Source: a virus. From it: 64,000 nt of DNA. A program made the translations under genes and the position numbers. Below are positions 16,721 to 24,358 of the stretch, piece by piece. Position 1 is the stretch's first letter; every line of letters starts with the position of its first letter. The notes under the pieces were generated by a model that was given only the letters and a program-made list of their open reading frames with translations, was not told the DNA's origin and searched no databases. The stretch covers positions 124,001 through 188,000 of the IMG/VR virus record IMGVR_UViG_3300005337_000441; one strand, given 5' to 3'.

Positions 16721-17338
16721 ATGCAATTCCTGTTCAATCTCTTTTCCAAGCTCTTCGCTGCTCCGATCCAGCGTCTGATCGACTCTGCGCTGATGCAAGA
16801 CCAAACCAACCGCACGGAGCGCGCCGTGGCGGCGAATCTGTCGCGTCTGAGCGGTTTCATCAACGCACCGGTCATCTGCTTCGATATCGACATCGGCAAT
16901 CCCGTCGTGGGCATGGGTCTGCGCATTGGCTACGACGGCGCCAACAAGGTGCAGCGTTTGATCGTCAGGGACTACCTCACCGGTCGAGAGACGATGGTGC
17001 GCTGGAAGATCTATCCCTACAACCGTCCTCTGCTGGCCGCTGCGTTCGATCTCGACAAGAAGGCGCTCATGCCACTCATGTGGCAAGATCATGAAGCGAT
17101 CTACTATCGCGAATTCAACCCGTCCAAGGAGCCGCTGCTCACCTACGAAGCCGGCATGGAAGTGCTCATCGAGAACAAGTTCTTTGCTGCCGTGGACGCC
17201 CACTACCTCACGCTGCAAGCCATCAGCAATGTGAGCCAGCTCACCGATCCGCTGGCGTTGCAAGATGCGATGACCGACCCCACGGCTGCTGGCATCATCC
17301 AGGACGCCAAAGACGGCGTTTACGGCCGCAAATCCTGA
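16721..17338 (+). CDS. Hypothetical protein, 205 aa
   Basis: The start was placed at MQFLFNLFSKLF, preceded by AAGAAG and downstream of the terminator; longer in-frame starts would read through the hairpin. The N-terminal ~15 residues form a hydrophobic amphipathic helix, possibly membrane-associating. The body has alternating strands and helices (VICFDIDIGNPVVGMGLRIG). No family recognised. Neighbouring genes are small accessory-type genes. Confidence 0.6.
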   Translation: MQFLFNLFSKLFAAPIQRLIDSALMQDQTNRTERAVAANLSRLSGFINAPVICFDIDIGNPVVGMGLRIGYDGANKVQRLIVRDYLTGRETMVRWKIYPYNRPLLAAAFDLDKKALMPLMWQDHEAIYYREFNPSKEPLLTYEAGMEVLIENKFFAAVDAHYLTLQAISNVSQLTDPLALQDAMTDPTAAGIIQDAKDGVYGRKS

Positions 17339-17344
17339 TATAAG

Positions 17345-17468
17345 GTGGGAGACCCCTAACCGGGTCTTCTTCTCCTCAGAGGACTGTTGAGAGATAGGCT
17401 GGTCGGTCTCCCTATCCTCACCCCCTGTTCACGCCACCTCCCTCACCGGAGGTGGCTCTTTTTTTTTG
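17345..17468 (+). terminator. Cluster of three hairpins ending in a strong terminator
   Basis: Three successive stem-loops: GAGACCC/GGGTCTTC, GATAGG/CCTATC and GCCACCTC/GAGGTGGC, the last with a run of nine or more T. The first two lack T runs. The 134-base gap holds no convincing gene; the structured stretch could be a 3' UTR or a small RNA. Confidence 0.6.
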
Positions 17469-17472
17469 CCTT

Positions 17473-17694
17473 GTGATTAGATTAGACGCCACCGCCTATC
17501 GTCTTCCAGTTGCATTGCAGGAATATATCAACTGGGCCAATACCCATAAACGAGTTGAGTTGATCACTCCAAAGACTGTCCCGATGTTGCCCATCGTGCT
17601 GGAGTCCGACTTCTTCATCTACACCTACCGACCTGGTCCTGTGGCCAGGGTAACCGTGACACCCAACATTGGGCGTCTTATCGCTGTCGCATAA
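17473..17694 (+). CDS. Small hypothetical protein, 73 aa
   Basis: A short frame starting at GTG immediately after the terminator T run, with no obvious ribosome site. The product (MIRLDATAYRLPVALQEYIN...) has an orderly composition and ends 11 bases before a gene with an excellent ribosome site. It may start elsewhere or be a remnant. An earlier GTG lies inside the terminator stem and was not used. Confidence 0.35.
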   Translation: MIRLDATAYRLPVALQEYINWANTHKRVELITPKTVPMLPIVLESDFFIYTYRPGPVARVTVTPNIGRLIAVA

Positions 17695-17705
17695 CAGGAG
17701 GACTT

Positions 17706-17948
17706 ATGTCCGCTGCACAAGAAGGATCGTTCGTTTACCTCGTCGCGGTTTACCTCGTCTCGCTTGCCATCTGTTTGGTGCTCACCTGGCAGTATTGGCG
17801 CGATCCGAACATGAAGGCCTCTGAGCACAGCACCGCTGTGTTCTTTGCGGTGTTCGTCATGGTGCCAGTTTCGATCATCCCAGTCCTCAACACGCTATTC
17901 GCCATTTACTTGTTCAGCAAGTGGCATAGCAAGAACATGAAGTCCTGA
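17706..17948 (+). CDS. Small two-helix membrane protein, 80 aa
   Basis: Ribosome site AGGAGG. Two hydrophobic segments are evident: FVYLVAVYLVSLAICLVL (~9-26) and a longer one around VFFAVFVMVPVSIIPVLNTL (~45-64), separated by a charged loop, with a Lys-rich C-terminus. The second helix resembles that of the next protein (SIIPVLNTLFAIYLF versus SFVPVLNLLMVLYCY), so the two are probably tandem paralogs. An inner-membrane location is expected; function unknown. Confidence 0.65.
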   Translation: MSAAQEGSFVYLVAVYLVSLAICLVLTWQYWRDPNMKASEHSTAVFFAVFVMVPVSIIPVLNTLFAIYLFSKWHSKNMKS

Positions 17949-17950
17949 CC

Positions 17951-18175
17951 ATGAACATCGCTATCGCACTCCATGTCTTGAGCGTGCCCTTGGCGCTGTG
18001 GGCGGTCTGGATGAACTACAAGAAGTGGCTGGTGGAGGATCGCAATGATCCGGACTTCTTGACCATTGACAGGTGGTTCAGCATCATCTTCTTGGTGCCC
18101 GCATCTTTCGTACCCGTGCTCAACCTCCTCATGGTTTTGTACTGCTACGAGAACAAACGCCTGGTCCGTTTGTAA
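17951..18175 (+). CDS. Small two-helix membrane protein, 74 aa, tandem paralog
   Basis: Starts three bases after the preceding stop. Two hydrophobic helices (IAIALHVLSVPLALWAVW and FSIIFLVPASFVPVLNLLMVL), a charged connecting loop and a basic C-terminus mirror the upstream protein. The shared PVLN element in the second helix supports duplication. The pair could be a two-component membrane complex or a host-modifying device; no holin or exclusion family is recognised. Confidence 0.62.
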   Translation: MNIAIALHVLSVPLALWAVWMNYKKWLVEDRNDPDFLTIDRWFSIIFLVPASFVPVLNLLMVLYCYENKRLVRL

Positions 18176-18241
18176 AGTCATTCAACCACTCATAATTTAG
18201 TTGGCGCCAAGCGCTTAGAGTTTGACAACTAACGAGGTGGT

Positions 18242-18733
18242 ATGAGCGACACATCCAAAAACTGGCTTCATGGCCATCTGGACGAAAGAATGCGCAACAA
18301 GGCTGACGAATACTTCAGAAGCCTTGTCAGTCTGGCGATGATTGGCTTCAACGCAGAGGCGGAACAACTCTTCCCGCGCGTCGTGGCTGCAAACAACGTC
18401 CTGCTGTCCACCAGGAGCAACGTCAAGTCGGCAACGATCGTCATCCCGTCAGCGCAATTCATGGGCGACCGTGCAGACCTGCCTGACAAGCTGCACGTCG
18501 CGGGCGACGAGTACTTCAGCAAGTACATGATCAGTTTCGAGGAAGGTAGAACCCGGCGGTGCTTCTACTATTTCTACGACACCGGCCTGAACGCGATGGC
18601 TCTCATGGTCCTTCCCAAGAAGAAGGAATACCATTTCGAGTTCACCATTTGCGGCACTCCTGAACGAGTGGACGAATACGTCAAGGGCTACGTGGAGATC
18701 TGTCAGCAACTTGGCGTGCGTTTGAACATGTGA
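18242..18733 (+). CDS. Hypothetical protein, 163 aa
   Basis: Begins after a 66-base AT-richer gap with GAGGTGG as ribosome site. Soluble; the N-terminal helix carries HLDERMRNKADEYFRSL and the C-terminal half has alternating strands (RRCFYYFYDTGLNAMALMVL, KEYHFEFTICG). No recognised family. It is the last + gene before a bidirectional terminator. Confidence 0.62.
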   Translation: MSDTSKNWLHGHLDERMRNKADEYFRSLVSLAMIGFNAEAEQLFPRVVAANNVLLSTRSNVKSATIVIPSAQFMGDRADLPDKLHVAGDEYFSKYMISFEEGRTRRCFYYFYDTGLNAMALMVLPKKKEYHFEFTICGTPERVDEYVKGYVEICQQLGVRLNM

Positions 18734-18790
18734 CGGCATACATCCCAGGGAGCCCGAAAGCTCCCTGGGATGATGTGCTGTTTTTTTTTT
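18731..18790. terminator. Bidirectional terminator between convergent genes
   Basis: A perfect 13-bp stem (CATCCCAGGGAGC / GCTCCCTGGGATG). Rightward it is followed by ATGTGCTG and eleven T; leftward by TATGCCGTCA. Confidence 0.88.
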
Positions 18791-18793
18791 GCC

Positions 18794-19096
18794 TCAGTGG
18801 CCGGCGTTCTTCTTCATGACGATGCCGAGTTCGAGCTCCGTCGAAGCCACACCGAGCGGCTTGAGTGAGATCTGTTCACGCTTCAGGAGCTTTCCGTCCA
18901 GAGTCTTGGCCGGATCACCCCCGAAGGACGTCATCAGCTCAGTCTTGATGAGCTCTTCAATCTGCTCTTCGGAGTCCGCGCAGATCACCAGGCCGAGGTT
19001 GGCGCCCCAGCACTGACGGCAGTCTACGTCGGTACGCTCCACCAAGTACAAGATCTTGATGGGTGGCAGAGGTTTTTGCGGGAAGGTTTTGTTCAC
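18794..19096 (-). CDS. Hypothetical protein, 100 aa
   Basis: Start GTG overlaps the stop of the gene before it (GTGA), which rules out the longer antisense-like N-terminus. The product has a strand-rich N-terminal half (IKILYLVERTDVDCRQCWG), a helix (SEEQIEELIKTELM) and a C-terminal strand pair. One CRQC pair is present but no second ligand pair. It belongs to the DNA-polymerase-fragment operon, so a replication accessory role is possible but unproven. Confidence 0.6.
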   Translation of the reverse strand: MNKTFPQKPLPPIKILYLVERTDVDCRQCWGANLGLVICADSEEQIEELIKTELMTSFGGDPAKTLDGKLLKREQISLKPLGVASTELELGIVMKKNAGH

Positions 19097-19272
19097 TTTG
19101 CTGCTTCCTTTACAGCCGCCTTCTCCAGCTTGAGACGGGCGCGGCGGCGCTGTTGAGTTTGGCGGTTCTTCGCCTTGAGTTTTTCCCAAGGTGTCAAAAC
19201 ACCAGAGTTTTTGAACAAGTCCGGCGGACCTCCCACCCAGACCGTCTTGATTTCGGGTTTGTCAGATTCCAT
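19093..19272 (-). CDS. Small basic protein, 59 aa
   Basis: Starts inside the end of the polymerase-fragment gene and stops in a GTGA overlap with the next. The N-terminal half is neutral; the C-terminal half is a basic helix (WEKLKAKNRQTQQRRRARL) suited to nucleic-acid binding. Such tight overlaps argue for a coordinated three-gene operon. No family recognised. Confidence 0.6.
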   Translation of the reverse strand: MESDKPEIKTVWVGGPPDLFKNSGVLTPWEKLKAKNRQTQQRRRARLKLEKAAVKEAAK

Positions 19273-21061
19273 CGCGCATGAACTGTTCAAGAAGCTGATC
19301 AGGCTTCGGGAAGTTGAACATCGTCGTGGCGTATTCCAAGGCATTCATCGATCCCAGCAGCAGATTCATGTTCTGATACCGGAACGTCATCTCCTTGACA
19401 CCGATCACGTCGATGATCTCGCGTTTTGTAGAACCCTTGCTCACGTTGGCAACAGTGGTGGCCGTAGGGTAAGCCGACACCTCGTCGCTGTCGTAAACGA
19501 AAGTCCGGATGTTGGTCAGAAGCGAGGGGTCCTCCTTGATCAGAGGCAGACCCAGCACTGACATGTGTGCAGGCAGTGTGACAATCCAGCGCTTCAAGCT
19601 CAGTGTGGAGCGAGCACGCACCGGCGCATCAGCGTTTTCTTCGTCCTCGTTGGTCAGATCTTGCTCGGCCGAGGTGTTCTCTTCTTCTTCCTCGTCGTCC
19701 AGGTCAGCGTCCAAGTCCTCTTCCTTGTCGGAGACGGCTTCGACTTTCTCCTGATAGCCAACCGTGCCCATCACGCAACCCTCTTCGAGTGCGTAGTAGT
19801 GCAGGTTGTCCATGATGCGACGCGGCTGAGACTTGAAGTTGGGGAAGTCCGTCGTTCCAGCAAAGCCAGGCAGCGAGTAGATCAAGTCCTTGGTCTTGTC
19901 GTCAAGCTCCAGCATCGACAAGCAGTCAAAGATGTTGTACACCATGTACTCGATCTTGAACTTGGTCTGCATGAACTTGTGCCACTCCAGCCGCTCCAGG
20001 CCATCGGCCTCGGCGAACTTGAGCTTGCGAATGCCCAGGATCTTCTGCAAGATCCAGTCCAGGCTGTAGGAGGGTTCCTCCTGTTCACCCAGTCGCAAGT
20101 GCTTGTACACGCACATCGAGTCAATGACATAGTAGCTGGCCGTGCAGCGCAGCGTGTGCCATTGAGAGGCCGGATTGATCGGCTTGACCTTGCCGGAGGC
20201 CGTGACCTGCTTGGTCGGACCCGGCATCCACTTGCAGATGCGGTACTCCATCGGCAACGACGGATCGCACAGCACCTCACGGGGATCGATGCCGTACTTC
20301 TCCAACATGGAGATGATCTTCGGGATGTCGAAGGAGATGTTCCAAATGGCCAGCCAGTCAGGCTTCCATTCGTGCACCTTCTTGAAGACCGCCTTGAGCA
20401 TGTCGATGACGTTTTCTGCGATGTGCAGCGTGACCTTCATCTGGTGCTTGTCGACGTACTCCCCGATGTACTTGCTTACCGCGGCGTCCAGGCGAGCTTG
20501 CACATCGTGCAGGCCTTCCAGGAAGCGCTTCTCCACCGAGATGAAGATCTCTTTGCCGAAGATCACCGTGGTCATGAGGATGTCCTCAAACCCCGGATCA
20601 CTCTTGTCGCGGGTCACATCGGACTCCACGTCCAAAATGCAACGGGTGTAGCCTGAGACCATGGTCGGCCACTTGACCATGTACTGGCGTTTGATGAGCG
20701 AAGACGCTGTGATGTCCGCACCGTAGATGTACGGTGAGTTCAGCAGCTTCTTGAGCGGGTCCGGAGACCAGCCCTTGCCGATAGCCCTGGCGATGTCGTC
20801 ACGCAGCTTGGACTGGGTGACTTCCTTTTGCATCACATGGTCAAGGCTTTCCCACTCCTTCTTTTGCTGGTGGTCGCGCTTGCTCTGCTGTGTGATCCAG
20901 TACGGACGCTTGAAATCCTGCACCAAACGCAGGTTGGGTTTCATCGTGCCGTCTTCGTAATGGACCTGTTCCTTGACGACGTGGATATCAGGAGTATCGC
21001 TGTGTCGAGAAGGCACGTGAATCGCAAAGCGACACTCACGTCCTACGATTTTACTTTCCAT
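19262..21061 (-). CDS. B-family DNA polymerase fragment: 3'-5' exonuclease plus start of palm
   Basis: Exo I is LDVES with D144 and E146; Exo II is NISFD (N241, D245); Exo III is YNIFD (Y375, D379). Near the C-terminus DSDEVSAYPTA (524-534) matches pol motif A (D..SLYPS) with D526 as catalytic Asp. The following residues also match the T4-like stretch (ANVSKGS versus VNISPET). The protein then ends at residue 599, before the fingers, motif B (K...NS.YG) and motif C (DTD). Full B-family enzymes are usually ~800-1000 residues. A very acidic insert lies at ~445-478. Either the rest is encoded elsewhere (split enzyme) or this acts as an exonuclease. No second half is in this window. Confidence 0.78.
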   Translation of the reverse strand: MESKIVGRECRFAIHVPSRHSDTPDIHVVKEQVHYEDGTMKPNLRLVQDFKRPYWITQQSKRDHQQKKEWESLDHVMQKEVTQSKLRDDIARAIGKGWSPDPLKKLLNSPYIYGADITASSLIKRQYMVKWPTMVSGYTRCILDVESDVTRDKSDPGFEDILMTTVIFGKEIFISVEKRFLEGLHDVQARLDAAVSKYIGEYVDKHQMKVTLHIAENVIDMLKAVFKKVHEWKPDWLAIWNISFDIPKIISMLEKYGIDPREVLCDPSLPMEYRICKWMPGPTKQVTASGKVKPINPASQWHTLRCTASYYVIDSMCVYKHLRLGEQEEPSYSLDWILQKILGIRKLKFAEADGLERLEWHKFMQTKFKIEYMVYNIFDCLSMLELDDKTKDLIYSLPGFAGTTDFPNFKSQPRRIMDNLHYYALEEGCVMGTVGYQEKVEAVSDKEEDLDADLDDEEEEENTSAEQDLTNEDEENADAPVRARSTLSLKRWIVTLPAHMSVLGLPLIKEDPSLLTNIRTFVYDSDEVSAYPTATTVANVSKGSTKREIIDVIGVKEMTFRYQNMNLLLGSMNALEYATTMFNFPKPDQLLEQFMRDGI

Positions 21062-21086
21062 GGAGCGATCCAGTAATCAATTGGAC

Positions 21087-21112
21087 ACCAGGAGCTCAGC
21101 GTGGGCTCCTGA
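21087..21112. other. Hairpin in divergent intergenic region
   Basis: CAGGAGC and GCTCCTG flank a nine-base loop, upstream of both the polymerase fragment (minus) and the metallopeptidase (plus). No T run follows on either side. A regulatory or terminator role cannot be decided. Confidence 0.35.
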
Positions 21113-21220
21113 AGTACGATCATATAGCTTTAAGGGAGAGAAGATGGTTGTCTTCCCTTCCCGATTCAGATGATCTTGCGTTGTGCGAGTTTTTCCAAAG
21201 ACAACCTTAAGGACAGGCAA

Positions 21221-22609
21221 ATGGCCACTTTGCTGCCGCGCATGACCCCCAGAATGCGCAATATCGCCATGGAGTTCCTGGCATTCCAGGAAGGCGACAA
21301 GATCGGCGTTCAGATGGAGGAGCAAGTCTCCAAGATCTTGAACCGGCTCAAGGACGAGCCCAAGATCAAAGACATCGACCTGCCCGACACTCCGGAAGGC
21401 AAGGCGCTCACCAAACTCATCTTTGACCGCTTCGGCATCAAAGTGGACTTCATCTGCGACGAGCATCTGGCGGCCATCATTCCGTTCTACTCGAACCGCA
21501 ATCACATCTTTCTGCACGAGATGCTGCGCGGTGACATCACCAAGCGCGACCAGCAGAAGATCCTGAACCAGTCGCAGACCCAGAAGGGCGTCGTCAACCG
21601 CGAGAAGGTCTACGTCAGCGGCATCTTCTCCGAGTACGAGCACGAGCTCTACATGAACTTCCGGCAACTCGCTGCGATCAATCTGACCGCACCCGAGATC
21701 GTCGCCGTGCTGCTGCACGAGCTGGGCCACGCCTTCAATGCCTGCGAGTACTCCGACCGCATGGAGACCAACAACCAGGTCCTGGCCGATGTGTTCCGTG
21801 AGATGACCCAGTCCAACGACAAGCGCGACATGGTCTACATCTACCGCGAACTCAAGAAGGTCAACAAGGACGTGACCGAAGCCGAAGTCGACACCATCGT
21901 CAACGGCAACCGCGTCATCGCCGGCTACACCTGGTTCAAGGTCATCATCGGCTCCGTGCAAGGTCAGCTGAGCAACCAGACCTACTCGAAGACCTCCTTC
22001 GAAGCGGGTTCGGACATGTTCGCCAACCGCTTCGGCTACGGTCGTCAGATCGTCTCGGCGCTGGACAAACTCAACAAGAGCAGCTTCTGGACGAGCGGCT
22101 CGCACACGCAGATCTGGTTGAGCTACTTCCTGCAGACCATGAGCTTCGTGCTGACCGCACTGATGATCCACAACCGTCTGGCGATGGGTGGCTTCTTCCT
22201 GGCCTTCGGTCTGACGGGATTCGGCGTCATCACGCTCACCCATGCGCTGTGGATGATCTTCATCCTGGTCATGGCCATTCGTGCCAGTGGTGAAGACGTG
22301 CGGGATTTCTCCTACGACGAAATCAAGGTTCGCTACGGTCGTATTCGCAACGACCTGATCGAATTCCTCAAGCGCGCCAAGCTGAGCACGGACCGCACGC
22401 GTGAAGTGGTCGACTCCATCAAGGACATCGACGCCGTCATTCACACGTCCGCCGAAGCGAAGAACCTCTACACCGTGTTGGCCAACGTGATCTTCCCTGG
22501 CGCTCGCGCCGGTGCGAACTCCGTTGCCGAGCAGCAACTGCTGGAGAAGTTGACTTCCAGCGATCTGTTCCTCCATTCGGCTGAACTCCGTTTGGCCGCC
22601 GCCGAGTGA
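21221..22609 (+). CDS. Membrane zinc metallopeptidase (M48-like)
   Basis: The active site is HELGH at 166-170, with a candidate third ligand E261 in FEAGSDMFANRFGYG, the M48/gluzincin spacing pattern. Two to three hydrophobic segments at ~300-352 (SYFLQTMSFVLTALM, FFLAFGLTGFGVITL, ALWMIFILVMAI) make it a membrane protein, followed by a soluble helical C-terminus. The start chosen is the ATG after AAGGAC; an upstream ATG adds 17 residues without a ribosome site. It could process phage or host membrane proteins, or be virion-associated; the substrate is unknown. Confidence 0.72.
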   Translation: MATLLPRMTPRMRNIAMEFLAFQEGDKIGVQMEEQVSKILNRLKDEPKIKDIDLPDTPEGKALTKLIFDRFGIKVDFICDEHLAAIIPFYSNRNHIFLHEMLRGDITKRDQQKILNQSQTQKGVVNREKVYVSGIFSEYEHELYMNFRQLAAINLTAPEIVAVLLHELGHAFNACEYSDRMETNNQVLADVFREMTQSNDKRDMVYIYRELKKVNKDVTEAEVDTIVNGNRVIAGYTWFKVIIGSVQGQLSNQTYSKTSFEAGSDMFANRFGYGRQIVSALDKLNKSSFWTSGSHTQIWLSYFLQTMSFVLTALMIHNRLAMGGFFLAFGLTGFGVITLTHALWMIFILVMAIRASGEDVRDFSYDEIKVRYGRIRNDLIEFLKRAKLSTDRTREVVDSIKDIDAVIHTSAEAKNLYTVLANVIFPGARAGANSVAEQQLLEKLTSSDLFLHSAELRLAAAE

Positions 22610-22632
22610 CCCTTTCTTCCTGACATTCCGAT

Positions 22633-23154
22633 ATGTACAACATCACGAAACTCTCCTCCGAAGCCCAGAGCTTCCTGACCCAGGTGTCGAGCTCGGGTCG
22701 CTCGCGTTCGCCCATGGCCGCCATGGCTCTGGCCCGCTTCATCGCTTCGCGCTTCGCGCTGCCTTCCGCTCCGGTGGAAGACCCCGAGCACTACTACCGC
22801 CTGCAGTGCGAGATCGACGCGCAAAAGTGCGTCAACCTCATCAACGAGCTCACGCCCGTCGACTGCACGCAGGCTCTGGACCTGGCGCGCCGCTTCTACC
22901 AGCTGCGCTACGCCATGCTGTTCCCGCAGCACTACGTGTTCTCTTTCCGTGAAAACCACTACGTCGAAGACTTCTTCGGCATCAACCGCGTCTTCTCGGA
23001 CGACACGATCGAGTTCATCAAGAGCAACGGTGGTGACCTCGCCTACTACTGCAACGGCTTCCGTCGCATGATCGATGACATCGAGTTCGCCGAGAAGCTG
23101 GTCGATCAAGGTCACATCAGCACCATGTCGACCGACGGCGGCGTCGCAGGCTGA
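22633..23154 (+). CDS. Hypothetical virion-type protein, 173 aa
   Basis: A soluble helical protein, Ser/Arg-rich near the N-terminus (SSSGRSRSP), with aromatic-rich helices (LARRFYQLRYAMLFPQHYVF) and no recognised motif. It lies 23 bases after the metallopeptidase and just before another structural-looking gene. Codon use is as GC-rich as its neighbours, typical of highly expressed late genes here. Confidence 0.62.
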   Translation: MYNITKLSSEAQSFLTQVSSSGRSRSPMAAMALARFIASRFALPSAPVEDPEHYYRLQCEIDAQKCVNLINELTPVDCTQALDLARRFYQLRYAMLFPQHYVFSFRENHYVEDFFGINRVFSDDTIEFIKSNGGDLAYYCNGFRRMIDDIEFAEKLVDQGHISTMSTDGGVAG

Positions 23155-23170
23155 TCCGCAGGAGCACTTC

Positions 23171-24304
23171 ATGTCTCTCAACGATGGCCAACTCGACGAT
23201 CTGAGCGACAACACGCTTGTCGACAACGTTCAGACCCCGTCGATCATCACTCCCGATCCGGAGAATCCCCTCACGGTGATCCCGGAGAACGACCAGCTGC
23301 GTGGCCAGGCCACCAAGCTCGAAGAAGACTACGAGCAAAAGCTTCCGTCCATGGACGTGACGCTCAAGCTCGTGGAAGGCAACAACGCCAAGCTGATGGA
23401 CCTGGAAGACGTGGACGCCACGCTGCTGGGTGACGGCAAGGTCTCCCAGGACGGCGCCGACACCATCAACGTCGCTGCTGAAGGTCTCTTCGATGGCCCG
23501 ATCACTCGGGCACATTACACGCAGATGCCTTCGAGCCTGAACTTCGGACATGTGAAGAAGCACATGCAAAGCCGCATCGCTCTCGAAAGCGAGCAGCTTG
23601 TGAGCAACTTCAAGGCTCTGGTGACCCTGCCGATCGAGGACGCCAAGTGCGTTCTCGCCGACGTGCAGTCCAACCACATCCCGCATCTGCGCAGCACGAC
23701 CTCCGCGCTGAACCAAGATGCGGTGACGATGCCCGAGAAGCTGATCGGCTGCAACAACCTCTTCGCGCAGTTCGGCAAGGAGTTCATCGATCTGTCCAAG
23801 ATGGATCTGTGCGTGGACCTCACCTCGCTCATGAACGAGAACATCGGCGGCGCGCAGTTCGTGAACCAGCAGCCGCGCTTCGTGCACCTCACCCGTGCAC
23901 TGAAGAGGCTCATGAACGACAAGAAGTTCAAGGCCTTCGTGCTGGGCGTGGCTTCGGGCGTGGCGCCGGAGCGCTGTGAGAATCTGGACAGCTACCTGGA
24001 GTTCACGAACTCCCCGGTGACGATCCGTGATCTCATCAACTTCTACCGCTACACGGGTCTCGTGGACTTCATGGACGACCGCACGAACGTGGCGCAAGCC
24101 ATGATCGGCATCCTGGAGCGAATCCAGGAGAAGGCCAAGACGCTGCAAGACAACCCGCAAGCCATCCGTGAGTACCTCACGGAAGAAGGTGATTCCCTCG
24201 CGCTGGCCGCTCAAAACCACGTGAAGCTCGCCCGCTTCGTGCTGGACATGACCTACCTGAACTTCATCGCTCAGGAACTGTTCGACTTCTTCGAGAAGCA
24301 GTAA
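23171..24304 (+). CDS. Hypothetical virion-type protein, 377 aa
   Basis: Start placed at MSLNDGQLDDLSD, after GGAG; the longer frame overlaps the preceding gene. The first ~75 residues are acidic and probably flexible, and the rest is helical (FGHVKKHMQSRIALESEQLVSN...). Head-processing-like motifs such as ALES occur, so a cleaved inner-head protein is conceivable, but it does not share the block that defines the inner-body paralogs further on. Followed by a strong terminator. Confidence 0.62.
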   Translation: MSLNDGQLDDLSDNTLVDNVQTPSIITPDPENPLTVIPENDQLRGQATKLEEDYEQKLPSMDVTLKLVEGNNAKLMDLEDVDATLLGDGKVSQDGADTINVAAEGLFDGPITRAHYTQMPSSLNFGHVKKHMQSRIALESEQLVSNFKALVTLPIEDAKCVLADVQSNHIPHLRSTTSALNQDAVTMPEKLIGCNNLFAQFGKEFIDLSKMDLCVDLTSLMNENIGGAQFVNQQPRFVHLTRALKRLMNDKKFKAFVLGVASGVAPERCENLDSYLEFTNSPVTIRDLINFYRYTGLVDFMDDRTNVAQAMIGILERIQEKAKTLQDNPQAIREYLTEEGDSLALAAQNHVKLARFVLDMTYLNFIAQELFDFFEKQ

Positions 24305-24312
24305 ACAGCAAA

Positions 24313-24355
24313 AGACCCCCGGGGACCGCGAGGCCTCCGGGGGTCTATGCCGTCT
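24313..24355. terminator. Bidirectional terminator with TATGCCGTCT element
   Basis: AGACCCCCGG and CCGGGGGTCT form the stem around a GC-rich loop; TATGCCGTCT follows directly on the + strand. It separates convergent genes. Confidence 0.8.
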
Positions 24356-24358
24356 TGC

